A stretch of 64,000 bases of DNA from Marsupella aquatica (Eukaryota; Marchantiophyta), in NCBI GenBank assembly GCA_973895155.1, contig OZ316897.1:2170001-2234000 (forward strand), read 5' to 3'. Positions 1-13,300 of the stretch are shown in pieces. The position numbers and the translations under genes were made by a program. Within the stretch, counting starts at the first letter, position 1, and every line of letters starts with the position of its first letter. Below the pieces are notes generated by a model. That model was not told the DNA's origin and did no database searches. It was given only the letters and a program-made list of their open reading frames with translations.

Positions 1-267
1 AAATAATAACAAGATTATCAGTTGAAACATCTGATTGGCAATGTAGTTTAAAACTGATTCTATTAAATGATCTATGACAACAGGAATACTGTAGTTAGTT
101 TATCTTACAATTTTTTAATGAATTGCTTAATGAAGTGGAAATTTTAAAATATATTCATATATTAATTTTGGGATTAATTTTTTTAACTCAGATCCGGCAA
201 TAGCTTCGTTTACAAATGGCATAAGTGGCAACGCTTGTCAGATAATTTCACATTTTTGGGTTAACTA

Positions 268-793
268 ACTGATCCCCTACTCTGAGAAGCCCTATATAGC
301 ATGCTCATCTTGGAACATGCTTGGGTTCTTGCACTGATTTGAAAGTATTTGATTGGTGCACAGTGACCAATGAAAAGTACAATCAAGGATGCTACAATGT
401 ATGCACTTAATTCAATGACACTCATTTCAATAAAAACCATTAACTTAGGAAAGAAAGACATAAGGGGAACTTAAGACACAATCTATCTGAACCATTTCTC
501 TCACTCATGAGAATACTTTATTCAAGTGGTGGAGCCTTTGATTCATCTCTAATAAATGACAAATATCAAAATTTATAAGGGGGTTGCCAAAATAAGTTCA
601 AAATACTCTAGAATCCTAAAATTAAAGGGGTCCATAAATTAAATAGAAATGTATACTATACACAGGCTGCCCCTTGATAAGGAACATTGAAATAAAAATT
701 CATGACACCAAAAATCTGAATAAGACAAAATATGAAAAATGGATTCACCATATAGCAGTTTCAAAACTGATCCCCTACTCTGAGACGCCCTAT
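268..793. repeat. Pair of 28-bp direct repeats
   Basis: Positions 268-295 and 766-793 carry nearly the same 28 bases (actgatcccctactctgaga then a/c and gccctat), differing at one base. The sequence between is AT-rich with no convincing gene. The pair may mark the ends of an unrecognised insertion or two copies of a repeat tail. Confidence 0.5.
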
Positions 794-845
794 TAAGTAA
801 TTGTTTCAAGATTTTGGGCATATAAGAGTTTGCCAACAATTGCTT

Positions 846-965
846 AGAGGCATGGGTGTGTTGTAGCACTCAAGTTGAAACTCATAGGTCTAGTGTTCAA
901 ATGTTGTGACAGACTATTCTCTTTCTATATATAGGGTTACACATATTTCCCTTAGCAAATTAATT
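846..965 (+). mobile_element. tRNA-derived SINE copy, diverged
   Basis: This stretch follows the same order as the three SINE copies near 17.7-18.4 kb: agaggcatggg, an A-box-like tgtagcactcaag, and a B-box-like gtgttcaaatgttgt followed by gacagact. A pyrimidine-rich stretch and a cacatatttccctt tail come next. tRNA-derived SINEs are non-coding and use internal Pol III A and B boxes. Target duplications were not resolved. Confidence 0.5.
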
Positions 966-1816
966 AATTTTTTTTGCCAATAATTCATCCATTAGACAAA
1001 CTGTGTACTGAAGGCATGTATTATGTTTGCTTGGTAGAGGACAATTTGCTTTCCAGCTGCCTCCAACAAAGGACCATTTTTTATCACCACTTCAAATTGC
1101 CTTGCGTACAACCCATCATTTGTTGCCCTCAACCTGGTCCTGAAAAGAGTAGAGCAGCAGTTATTAGGGGCTTTCAAATTGTTGTTTTACTTTTTCGTCA
1201 TCTACAACTAGCCTATCACTGTAATAAGGGGTCAAGATTGTTAAAACTGTTAAGGTATTATTCCCCTCTTGGACATTGTATCCCCCTTTGGCGTTTTCTG
1301 TTGTCAGTGTGCTATATATTGTTCCCCTTCTTTTGGGAATCTTAGATCGTAACGTTCGACAAGATTCTGAATTGGATACTCAGCCAAAACCCACAGAGAA
1401 TGCGATGAATATAATCTGGGAATCTATGTTTTTAACTAAGATTAGACCTCTCTACATGAACGGTCAAACCTTTCATGCCAATGTACTTGCCCTGTACCGG
1501 CTCAATGCCAGAAATATGCCAGAAAGCACTCTATTATGTAATGGTCTATAGTATAGGCAATGCATGTACCTTGTACTCTACTTAAGAAGCAAGGATATAC
1601 CCTTGGGTACGGGCTTGGGTACCTCCTTTCACACAATTTAACAGTGTAAAAAATGCCATGGAAAGATCAGATTCTCATTCCTTCATTTTTCAAGTTTGTA
1701 AGAAATATACATCATGGGAATGAATCTGGTGGGATCCCTTATTAGAGTGGTTGACTTTGATTATAATATAATTAATATCTGGATGATTTAATTAGATTAG
1801 ATTACATTAGTATACA

Positions 1817-2872
1817 CTATCTCAATACTCGTGCGTTGCACAAAAGATGTCGTGATGCCCAAGATATCTTTACGTGAAAAGATGTTGTGACGCCCAAGAT
1901 GTTGTTGAGAGAAAAGATGTCGTGTTGCCAAAGATGTTGTTAAGAGAAAAGATGTCATGTTGCCAAAGATATCATTAAGAAAAAAGATGTCACTACGCCC
2001 AAGATGTCATAAAGAGAAAAGATGTTGTTAAGTATAAAGTTGCTGTTAAGTACAAAATAGTCCATAAGTAAAAGATGTAGTTAGTCAAATATGTTGTCAA
2101 GTTTCCATTGCACAAAAGATGTTGTTGCGTAAATATGTTGTTGCATTTAGGATGTTGCTAAATAAACGATGTTGTTAAGTAAAATATGTAGTTGCTCGAA
2201 AGGTGTCGTTGCACAAAAGATGTAGTTTACTAAAAGATAATTTGGTGAAAGACATCCATGCATAATACATGACGTTGTGCTAAACTAAGATATAGTTAAA
2301 AAATATCATGATGCAAAAGATATCTTTGTTAGAAAGATCTCATTGCATAAAAAATTTGTCATGACACAAAGAGAGGCCACAACCACCACCAAAGTACAAC
2401 AAAATTAGAATGTTTAAAAATTAATTTTGTTCATTTATATCTTTTTAAACCTTAACACGCTCGGGAATACGTTGCCCTCCATTTTTTTTTAATATCTTCT
2501 TTTTCACTATTTTTCTTGTCTTGTCTTTTTGATTAGAATGTCCACTATTTTATTGATTATGTAATATTTGTAATTAAAGTACTCTCATGATGCAGCACTT
2601 GATATGCATGTATTATATGGCATGGAGTATAGTATGACATGGATGGTAGAGGGAGGAGCACTTTGTATGCATGATTAACATGGAGGGTAAAAGGGAATAC
2701 TTTGGACTTTTCTTGCTTGGAGAAACGTGTTCACATCAAACATAATTATTTTCTTTTTATTTCTTTCTCCTTTCTCCTTTTCCATTTCATTTTTCTTTCA
2801 CTAAAAAAACCTCCTCAAATTTGAATGACGACCACTTTAAAAAAAGTGGGAGCCCTTTATTATAGTTTCTAA
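1817..2872 (-). mobile_element. Non-autonomous Helitron, degenerate copy (family H1)
   Basis: Read on the minus strand, the 5' end at 2872 matches the 35.4-36.2 kb element (AAACTATAATAAAGG), with the expected TC changed to TT. The 3' end has the hairpin GTGC-AAC-GCAC (1831-1841), ten bases, then ATAG|T where CTAG|T is expected, one change. The interior up to about 2360 is a degenerate minisatellite built on aagatgtYgttgagaRaaaa. The rest is AT-rich with no helicase or Rep coding, so the element is non-autonomous. About 1.06 kb. Confidence 0.65.
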
Positions 2873-4020
2873 TTGTCAGGGTTATAATAGAGGGATCAAA
2901 GGTTTCACCCCCTACAATGTAAAAGTGACATTATAATCATTATGCTTGGAAGGATATTTATTCACCACCCATCTTTCATTCGGTCAATTACTATGATATA
3001 TAAAAACAAAAGTAGAAGGACTGTGAGGCAGGATCCCAAACTTAGGTACAAAGCCCAATAACAGGGGAACTCAATAGAAGAAAGCTGGGAAGACTATTCT
3101 GTAAATGAGATAACCTAGGGTTGCGACTGATGGCAAAACTAGCCTATGTCCCCGTTCTGGTCCCATCTCCCACCCACGTGCCTTATGCTCAAACTCACTC
3201 AGTGGTACCTATTTGAGGTACTTTAAGCCGTGTCCCAAAAGAGGGGCAATTTACTCACCTACATTAGTTTGAAATGAGAGAATTTTGGTGATAATAGGAC
3301 TTTTCAAAGACAATTTGATGGACCTTAATTCTCTACTTACTGGTTATGGATACAAAAAGTTATGGACCATGAAATTCATACTCCATAACTTTTTGCCATA
3401 TTGGTCTTATGCCATTTACCATCAGTCATTCTAGAGGCGGGTGACACAATAAAAAACAAAAAAACTTTAAAATTTACATAACCTTGTGAAAACATTATGA
3501 CCATTTCACCAGGGCGGAACTCCATCATCCATAATTTTGAAGCTTTGAGACACCCTAATAGTTACCTCTAATTAGCTCTTTTCAGCCGCGTATAGCCATA
3601 GAAAAAAGGGGAATTCCCTCATTGAGTTCGAACTGAGAGTATTGTGGTGATTTGGTGATTTCATACCTTTTTCAGGAGCACTTTGGTAAAAGCTTGATTA
3701 AAAAAGAACATTGCTAATGTTGTTGCGATGGACTAGGCTGTAGCGTGCACATCAGGAACAGTTAGCGTTCATTACGTAAAAGTGGTAGCGTGCAAAAGCA
3801 GGTGGAGCTTTTGCAGTATCTAGTATTCTAGTTCACTTGTCGGTGAAGGGGAGCTGTCGGTAATGCCTCCCAATCTCCCATGAAGGTCGTGCAGTCCTGG
3901 TCTCAATTGGATCAATCGAAAGGGTTCTTTCGGTGCCTAATCGAGAATCATGGAAAGCAGGTACGCCAGAGTCTCACTGAATTACGGGAGCTCAGCCAAA
4001 CAATCAGCATGGCTGTGACC
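2873..4020. other. Repeat-derived intergenic DNA
   Basis: No gene is visible. Positions 3352-3403 hold an inverted repeat (aaaaagttatgga ... tccataacttttt). About 3324-3560 resembles the two halves of a split element at 61.23-61.29 and 62.80-62.95 kb. From about 3720 the composition becomes GC-richer, probably the promoter or leader of the gene starting at 4666. Confidence 0.5.
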
Positions 4021-4665
4021 TCGTGTACGGTGTTGCATCAATAATCATTCATTGTACATTAGCTCACCCTGACAGTGCCTCAATCTCAATCTGCATCATT
4101 CACTCCAACACTTTCCGCTCAAACCTGTTCCCTGGCAATTCTTCAGTCCTTCAGCAAATCGTAGAGCGCTCAGTATCAATCAGTGGAGGATTGAAAACAA
4201 TCTCTGCGGAATTCTGTAGAAGCTATAGCGAACCAAGAGGCTCAACCTACTGAACAAGTGTGCTTGACGAGTATCCATCCTGCGAACGCATCTGGAACGC
4301 ATCCACTGCGGCAAAACCTCTCTCACAGTGGCAACACCTTCCTTCCTCATCCTTCGAAAGTCTCAGCTGTGGAAAATTCTTTCTTCCGAGGTTAGAGTCT
4401 TAACGAAAGTTCAACTTCGAATGAATTTTCGTGCTTTTCCCTTGTCAGTGAATCGTGCTTTGTGTTTGATTCCAGCCTATTGGTGTCATGTCAATGGTAA
4501 GAGCGGAGTCTGCCTTAAAAGTTTGTGGCTACTGGTGTGCTTTGGAACTCGTTCCTCAGCTCAAGTTGGATTCCCACTGTGAATTTTAAGTTCAGGTGAG
4601 AGTTTCAGCTCAAGTTGGTTTTTATGCTGTGAAGCTTCAGGCAGGTGACGGGGGACTCGGCTCAG

Positions 4666-7344
4666 ATGGGTACGATCGTGCGGAGGGAATTGGGTTCCAC
4701 AGAGGCGAATTGGGTGGTAGCTGTGGATGGAGGCACGGGTATCACAGCCTCCGCTTTCCTATTCGGTCACTCGTTATCCAAAGCTACCGTTCAAGCCGCA
4801 GTGATCAAATTGGTTTCTAGAAGACCTTTTCTGAGATCACAGATTGTGTATGTGGGTCAGAAGCTTTTCTTCGAGCTGAGTGAGAAGACGGTGCTGGTGG
4901 AGGAACTTCCCAACCCATTTGTGGGCCAGGAGGACGACAAAGAGGAGGAAGAGAAAGAAGCAGCAACTCAGGAGATGTGGTTGAAAATTGTTGACTTGGA
5001 GATGAATATCCTCTTTCCACAAACTAGACCGACACCCATTTTTGAAGTGCACCTTTACAATAGCGGTCTTCCGGACAACGCGTCTCTAGTTGTCCTCCGT
5101 TCTCACTCTGCCTCTGGTGATATGTTATGCACTGGTCCGATAGGATCGGAGTTTCTCAATTCTCTGAAAGAGGCTTTCCAGAAGGGAGAGTCGGGAGAAC
5201 CGGAAGGAGCGTCAGAAGGCCTTGAAGACCAATTCCTACAGAAGGCCACACTGGATGATGGAGGGATTCCTAAGAATTTTGAATACTACAAGGCAATCGA
5301 GAATTCTATTCCGGAGGGAGGTGCCCACAAGCCATTCTGGGCTCATGGAACAGATATAGTTGGGTATGGGTTGGGCGCGATGAGGCATGCTTATCTTCCC
5401 TTCCGGAATACAGTGCAACAGCGAAAGTCCCAACTCATCCGTGCTTCGCTTTCTAAGGAAGCTACTGATCGTCTGCTAAAGGTATGCTGTGGCGCCCTTC
5501 TGGCCTACTGTCCCTAAGATCAATACGAACGTATCAGTATCTCTTACACAAAACAAATTGGTTCTGACTTTTGTCTTCTCTGTGTTTTTGTCAAATCTGT
5601 TGCATCTTTGTATGAATCTTTTTGAATAGTTCTCATTGTATTCATTCCGAGATGTTATCACTGGCCTTCGATAAGGTGCCAATCCATCCGGTAGCAAGGA
5701 GAGGCTTCGAGAACATGCCTCTGTGCTTCTAGCACATCGGGGTCGCTTTTTCTGTGTGCACCTGTGGAGCTCATATTCCCTTTCGAATCAGATCAAACCA
5801 TTCTTCAGCTATCACGGTAAGGGACTCCTGGGAAATTCTCCGAGCTACTTACTTGCCCCCTTAGAGTTCCCAAATGCTGTTCCTATTTCTTAGCCTTCAC
5901 AGCGAAGGGAAAAGTAACGCCCACATCATAATTGCATAGATATTGCAATCTACAATAGACACTGGGTGACCTTTTGGCCAATAGGATCTGCCCACAATGA
6001 TAATTTTAGGTAACTCAGTCAGGCTTCAGCCGTTGTCTGGAACTTATCAAAGCCACTGAATTTGAGCAGAAATTCTGTACCTTGCCACACTGTCCTCGCC
6101 ACCTTTGGACGCAAGCGGTGCTGACAACTCTTCTGATAGCCTGTAATAATGTGTGTGATTGGTTAATTCCTTCTAGTGCTATTTACTTCCAGATTTATTT
6201 ACTAAAGAAATTCCAATGCGCAGATGTGCCAGAGCAACTCCACGGATTTGTATGGAGCACTTTGTGCAGCAGGGCTGAAGTCGGCAGCTGCTTACAAGAA
6301 CGTTGGAAATAAGGGCGAGCATTACGGTACTGTGATTCTTTACAACTGCCGTGGAGAACTCGATCCAAAGCTACCAGAAGACGCTCTTGGTGAGTTGTTA
6401 TCCACTCTGAATGCTTTTCGCCCATTGGATTTCAGGTTGGACTGTAGTCAAGTAAAAAATTGATGAAGTTTTCTTTTGTCTTTTGAGAGACGGCACTCCT
6501 TTGCCGTCCTTTCTTTAAAGCCAGTGGTGAATTGGTTGGCGATTCAAGCTAATTACCAGAATTTTGTTCAATAGCACTATCGTAGCTCCTTCTCGGCATC
6601 TGGCACTTCAATCTTAGAATCCATTTATCGGGACCAATTGCGTCTTTCAAAGCTGGTTCCTGAGCAGAAACTTTAATATAATGTAATTCATGGTGTTCAT
6701 ACCAATACGGTGAGAGTTTGTCCGTTGATGGAAAGCAAGGTAGTTCATCGATGTACGTAATTTGACAGTTTTTAAAAATCTGTGTATGTGTCCAGGCTGA
6801 CTATCAAAGTAGTCGTAGGGACTTTTGAATGCATATGCTAGGAGCGAAGATTGAATATTATTTCCTTATGCTGTGCTCTGACGTTCTGATGTATTTAACA
6901 GGCTTCTACCACTCAGCACTAGCGAAGACAGTTCATACTGCAGAGACTCATGAATATTGGAAAGTAGCTTCAAGATGTACTAAGGACTTTCGAGATGCCA
7001 TCAAGAGAAGAAAGCATTTCACAGATATGGGCAACCTCAACTTGCTAATGATTCAAGCCATCAATCATCCTAACTTGACGCCAGCATCAAGTCTTCGGAC
7101 TGCTATGTTTTCCATCCTCTATGATCCCCCAATCGAAACTACGTCAGAAGAGGTGAACGATGTTTTACATCTGAAAGATTTTGTGTCGGTTTCATCCATT
7201 CATGGAGTTGGTCCCTGCTTTGGAATCTTCCATTTTCTTAGAGATGGAGCGTTACACTTATCTTTTATGTATTGCTCACCTTTGTTCGCTCGCCATGACA
7301 TGCAAACTATAGTTGATTCCATCGTTGGCTATATCACTGTCTAA
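4666..7344 (+). CDS. Condensation/acyltransferase-like protein (CoA-dependent acyltransferase fold)
   Basis: Three exons, 4666-5481, 6224-6389 and 6902-7344, splice in phase to 474 aa. The start is the first ATG of the frame. The opening (RRELGSTEANWVVAV), the HSASGD motif at residues 147-152 (a form of the H-x3/4-D motif of condensation and BAHD-like acyltransferases) and the late FHFLRDGALHLSFMY segment before a C-terminal helix fit a plant condensation-domain protein related to alcohol acetyltransferases. A Glu/Lys-rich linker lies near residues 100-110. The substrate cannot be told. Known for the superfamily: transfer of an acyl group from CoA or a carrier to an alcohol or amine. No signal peptide is seen, so it is probably cytosolic. 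Family assignment is moderate; the gene itself is well supported by matching splice phases. Confidence 0.7.
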
Positions 7345-10040
7345 GGTGAACACTTCTTTTCCTGTTAGATATGTCGTTTGTTGAGACATGTAATAAGTCC
7401 AACAAATTGAAGTAATTGAGGTTTCTGAAGGCTTGAAGAGGGAGTTCTTCTGAAATAACCAGTACCAAGAGACCCTAGTCACGTGCACTTGTCAGAATGG
7501 CAAGCTGGATCTTCCTGGCCTTTGTGGGCATTGTATCAGTAAAAACAATTAATAAATTTTCATCTGGAACTCTGCTTGGATTGGAAGAAGCCATTAATTA
7601 TGTAGTCAAGGAAGACTAGACAATTATGGCTTGGGGACTCTCAAGGATACGCTCGAGGTCAATGTCTTTAAAGACTCTCCGTCAGAAAAATGAGTCTAGT
7701 GCATGCCTTTCTTACAGGTTCATTGATAAAAGTCGACCAATGAATACTGAAGCATGGTGTCTGGGTATTATCAGATGAACGTTGTCTTCCACTCTGTTTG
7801 AGGACATGAACTCCTTGGGCATTAAAATGTTTTGAACAACTGAACTGAAAATAGACGGTGGAAAAATTCTGGGGAAACTTGTGTTGCTTTTGTGTCATAT
7901 TTTGAATTCCGTCAAGGAATCGTCATATGACAAAAATTAGGGCCAGCAAAATTGGTCACTTTTTCATTGGCTCTTCCTGTTGTGTAGGTTCGTTCGAAAC
8001 CCTTGAAATAGACATTTGACTTTAGATTCATCTATCCAATCTTTGTCTGGTTGACAGCTGAATGCAATTCTTCATCACCTGGTCAACATTGAGTTAACTG
8101 CTTTCGATCAATTGTGATGATAGAGGAGGTGTACGGCTAATGGAGAAGGAAAAAACATTATGATCGTTTGTAAACTGACTAGTTATACGATGTGGGTGAC
8201 CAGTCAGTGGAGGTTTCAACCCTCGAAAGGTTATGGAACGTGCATAATCCATAATCCACTCTAGAATCCGATATTTCATTCACCACCTCGAGCACAGGAG
8301 CCAAATCATTCTCAATTCTTCTATTGCCCACTCCCCGAGTGCTATGATCAGAGAGACCAAACGGACTCCATCAGCTCAGGTCGCCAGAGAGACAGAGTGG
8401 CGTCAACAGCACAAGCTCCTACCTTCTCGCCTGAATTACAATTCTCCAGGAAGGTACACCAGGCCAGCCGTGCATCCACTTACCCCGAGCGTAATTTAGT
8501 TCCTTTAATGACAAAGTATAAATTCTTTCTTTCGAATCAACAAGATAACAACGTCCTCGATCGCACCTCGTCATACCTTACTCGAAGACTCAATGAATCA
8601 TGAGACCCAGAACACAATATCTTCGAGTCTCCGATTGAGATGATGAGATGTGAGGGATAGAATAACTTCCCCACTTCGCGATACCCCTCAGAACAAGAAA
8701 TGATACCCAATCGAATTCTATGTATGCACGCAATTATCCTAATTCTTGTCGGAACCTTTGCACCTCATATCCTCCGGATAAAACTCGATCCATCAACAGA
8801 CTGTAAATCGACTCCAGCTCTCTCAACTCTCAAAGCTTCCATCTAACAGTAAAAACAAGAGTAAACGAAAACCTTGATGCAGATTGCTACTCGAATTCTC
8901 ATAGTCGATCACCTTCTCTAAGCGAAGACAGGAGGCGAGAAAGAAATCCGCATGAAATTTCGGCTCCTTAAACTCATTTAGCCGCCATCTCGAACCGAAA
9001 ACAGAGAAGAAATGGCATGACCTCAGGATCACTCGCGTCTCGTAATCATACCGTGGCTGCCGATGCTGCTCTTGCTCACTACTTGCTGTTGGTACTCCGT
9101 TTCAGAAAATTAATCTCTCTTGGTCATTCAAAGCACAAACAGGTACTGTGCCCCCCAAACAGGGTAGCCAACTATGCAGACACCAAAACACATCAGAACA
9201 AAGGACTACATTCGTGACCAGTTGCCACCTAGCCTCCGCCACTCGGTCAGAAATTGGGGTTAGAAATGCTATAACACCAGTCAATCGTAAGACTTCGACG
9301 CGCGGGGACTTAGAGGCTGTAATAATTGAATGTGGACTAGTCCGTCGGAGGACTTTCAAATACCAAGGTCACCGTGAACTTCAGGTGGGAAGAAACTGCT
9401 TCTCTCGTAGGATACGAAGCACCAATGCACAATGTTTTCTCTGCTCGAGCAAAGGACCCAAGCAAAGTACAATGGAATGAGTAATAGCAAACCAGGTACA
9501 GAGAGGACAAACACGAAACTCAAAGAAGAGGAGGGTAAATTCAAACCCGGGAAAACACTACAAAGAACTAAGAAATAATGTTCTGCACGAATGCACTATA
9601 TCTGCTCTGCTTGTTTTCTGTCAGGTAGTTCAGATATAGTCATCTACTCAGTAGGCACCGTACGTACGGTAGTCAGCGTGAGGCTCTCCGCTTCCTCTGT
9701 GCTGTGAAGCAATGCAAGATGGCCGCGTTCTGGAGGGCCATGGTCTAGTGACGCATGTCACATGATATTTACAGTACGTCTGTACCACCACAAGACAAGC
9801 TTCTCTCTCTCTCTAGCTCTACCATCCTCCCTTCAAGGACAAGAAGAAAGCAAAAGGCGGGACGGCTCAATTTGAAACTGTGCACTTAACGATGCTCATT
9901 TTCTAGCTATCATTCTGTGCCCTCTCGATTCGTACTGGAGTGCTCAACAATTTGACTTCACGTTTTTAGCTTGATGTCTCATAAAGAACCTGACAGGTAC
10001 AAAATTTTCAGCTTTTCTTACCGACGATTTGACTTGGGTC
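7345..10040. other. Intergenic region between acyltransferase and first SCPL gene
   Basis: No conserved coding sequence recognised on either strand. It holds the acyltransferase 3' end, several short unconvincing ORFs, and a perfect 14-bp palindrome accgtacgtacggt at 9657-9670. Positions 9295-9360 (ggacttagaggctgtaataattgaa) resemble 29.47-29.52 kb upstream of the second SCPL gene and so belong to the duplicated SCPL upstream region. Confidence 0.5.
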
Positions 10041-10252
10041 CATGACTATCATTGACCAGATCAAGTACAGAAGATTCCTGGGTCTCCAGCAGACTGAGAA
10101 ATGGATGCAGCGAGCCAGCGCAGACTCCACTGACTGCCTGACCTGTCTTGCTTTGGTGGAGATGTGGCAATCCTTGCCACGCAACCGAATGGGGTTCTGG
10201 GGGACATCATATTATTCTTTCATTCAGTCTGCAGACCTCTGGCTGTAATGTC

Positions 10253-10285
10253 CGGAGTTCACCAGTAATTTATCAGGAATATCTC
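10253..10285 (+). promoter_or_regulatory. Conserved SCPL leader motif
   Basis: The leader sequence cggagttcaccagtaattta just before the start codon recurs before the second SCPL gene (30153 onward). It recurs with changes at the orphan promoter near 35328 and, on the minus strand, before the broken copy near 26530-26570. It marks all four paralogues as copies of one promoter-plus-gene unit. Confidence 0.6.
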
Positions 10286-10306
10286 GAAGAATTGAACGGG
10301 TCGACC

Positions 10307-13300
10307 ATGGATCGAGGAGCATGGAGCTTTCGGTATCTGCTCCTAATCACGGTCGGACTGCAAGTGGCGGTAGTGACAACGGCTGCTCCAGCTGCGGATT
10401 TGGTTCCAAGCTTACCAGGGCAACCCTACGTTGTAAAGTTCAAGCAGTATGCTGGGTACATAACGATCGACCAGACTGAGGGCCGGAAACTTTTCTATTA
10501 CTTTGTCGAGGCTGAAAATTCTTCTTCAACGAAGCCGCTTGTTTTGTGGCTTAATGGAGGTACCCACAGTGATAGTGTGATGACCATACTCGTAAACCCA
10601 TGTTGAGCTACACGTTATTTACTGTAAATGAGTATTACAAGTTGAACATACATCTCATAGTGGACTGTGATTAGAGTTTGAGATGTAGATGTTCGTCTCG
10701 TCACTTCCCATACTCTGTAAGACTACATACAAATTAGGGACAGGCGCTCTCAAGGACTGGATTTGGATTGAGATTGTACATTGGCGGCATGCTACGAATT
10801 CTGCAGGACCAGGATGTTCTTCTCTTATAGGAGCGTTTACAGAACTAGGGCCTTTCTACCCCAATGCAGCTGGAAACAGTTTGAATGTGAACAGCGACTC
10901 CTGGAACAAAGGTGAGCTTAAGTGAGCTTAAGAGATCAATGCCGCGTGTTTCAACAGTTTAGAGTCGACCTAATATTCATGTTGTAGCCTTTCATGCCTT
11001 TTCATGCTTTAAGTCCTTACATACGATCATCTCCAGCTCAGGGAACGTAAGCTGTCTTCAAGTCTTTCCACTATGCCTGTTCCATTTAACCATGCTCAGT
11101 CTTGCTGTCCGTTTAATGTGTCTGAGAGATCTAGCCACATACAAATAAACAGGACATCTCAAATTTTGTTGCGTCAGGTGAGGCAGGATATGGTCTTTGA
11201 TGTCATCTAACTTGCATTTTGTTATCTTCTTTCATGTCCAGTGGCCAACGTTATCTTCTTGGAGTCTCCCGTCGGAGTTGGGTTCTCGAACTCCAAGAAC
11301 ACCTCGGACTACTTCACAGATGACGAGAGGACTGGTGACGTTTTGACATATCTAGCTGAACCAAGCCAGAAGGGAAATTCATGCCATTCCGTGATCTTTC
11401 GTAGACTGTGCGAACACTTCACTGCTCCATCATGCTGACGTTTTGACCACCTGTGGCTGCGCAGCTCAAGATGGCCTCGCCTTCCTTCTCGGGTGGTTAG
11501 CGGAGTATCCTGAATACAAATCCAATGACTTTTACATCACGGGCGAGAGTTATGGAGGTAAAGTTAGAGTGGATGGACCGTTGAAAATTGGTATATGTAC
11601 AGTGTAATGTCTTCTGTAAATTCTTCTTGCAAAATATCTCTGGCAGTTGTGGATTTTGGTTGGAGACGTATCGACTGGTCTGTTAGCAAGTGCTAGGAAG
11701 AAGCTAACGTCTGATAGCTGTGCGGCTCATGCTATCTGAATTTTTGAAGGTCATTACGTTCCAAAATTGGCTGCTGCCATCGTCCAAAACAACAAAGTTT
11801 CTGGTCAGGCCCAAATAGTCCTGAAGGGGATCATGGTAAGCTTCACAATAACTTATCTGACCTAATTTCATGACAGCACTACGTTAATACGTGCTCGATA
11901 GTCTTCCATCACACGGCTCTCCAAGAGCCTACTCTCGATTGGACGTATGCACCTGGAATTTTATGGGGCCTACTCCCGATCCAGTTCTCCAAACTGATGT
12001 TTTTGCCTCAGGCCGATTATGAGAGAAAGGTATACGCCACACGGATAAACCAAAGTAATACCCTTTAACGAATCCACACTTGGGACCAGAGTCCACAGTA
12101 AGACTGGCGGTCTGCAGTATTGCTTCCCTAGCTACACACCTTGGATTGAAATTTTATGAGATGAAGCTGTTTGGATTCGTAGCAAGATGAGCATCAATGA
12201 AATGAAGTCCAAAGCGAGAGCAATCGCATAGTCCTATCTGGAAAATAGTCATCTATGAAGGAAGAGCTCAGGACCCAAATAATAACTAGGCAGTATTAAA
12301 GCTGAGATGGTCAGGGTGGATCAGGCTGAGTGTGCATCCATTGGTACGACTTTGAGGATGTACCACAACAGAAAAGCCCCAAAGTTTAAACGCTAAGTTC
12401 TCCTGGATGTCCGTCATTCATTCTTATAGTAATAAATTGAAGCAAAAGTGAGTCCAACGACTTGAACAAGACTTTCAGAACATTCGATAAGAAGAACAAG
12501 GTTTGAACTCCCATGAAGTCGTCTAAAATCGAACATGTAATAAATTACAGTAGCCGCAAGCTTCGTGTCGCATCTTTCATTCGGAAAATGACAGTAGACA
12601 TCCCTAACAAATTGTCAAGCACGGGACGAGTGCAGATTGGGAACCCACTTCTTGATGCGGTGATTGATTTGGAGTATGCGCCTTTGGAGTTCGGCTGGGG
12701 TCATGGGATGGTGTCTGAAGCTGTGCATGACACTCTCGTTCAAGAATGCAATTACACCGCTCCCACCAGGAGTCAAGCTTGTATTACAGCGGAGGACACT
12801 GCAAGTTTACAGATGGGCAGCAACACTAGCTATATCAATCCATACAATGTGCTTGCGGATGTGTGTTTGACATCAGGCGCACAAGCTGTACGATTAAAAG
12901 CAGCGGTGAGTAATTCTGGTTGATCGAACCCCTTGTACAGTACTCAACTCCTTTTTTGGCACTCTGTAACTTATGGTACTTAATCTTGTTCTGGAGACTT
13001 GACAGAACAGAATTTTTCTCAACAGTAGTCGAAATGTTGGGCAGTTGTACTATGCTTAATAACTTAGTAACTTACAATCTTGCGAATTCCATGCCATGAG
13101 CCACTTCAGTTGTATGCCCTTACTCAGGGGAAATGCCCCAGTGCGAATGTAGATGAATCATTAGCATGGAAGCTTGGTAAACGCCGACAGATCTGTTTCT
13201 CTTCCACTTTAAGTTGACTTTCAAATGCTTCCGTTTGAGCAATGCGATTCACTTCAATAAGAAAGTAACATTTTAAGAGGGTGTTTTTGTAGGCGAGGCC

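Noticed and set aside
974-1345. ORF of 123 codons and an overlapping minus-strand ORF (61 codons)
   Set aside because: No recognised domain, no splice partners and both strands open over the same bases; likely derived from repeat DNA.
1855-2300. CRISPR-like array of repeated units
   Set aside because: Units are degenerate, unequal in spacing, without conserved spacers, and lie in a plant Helitron; a minisatellite explains them.
10148-10306. In-frame extension upstream of the SCPL copy 1 start
   Set aside because: The frame is open, but the signal peptide begins at the ATG at 10307. The leader motif shared with the other copies lies inside the extension, so it is UTR.
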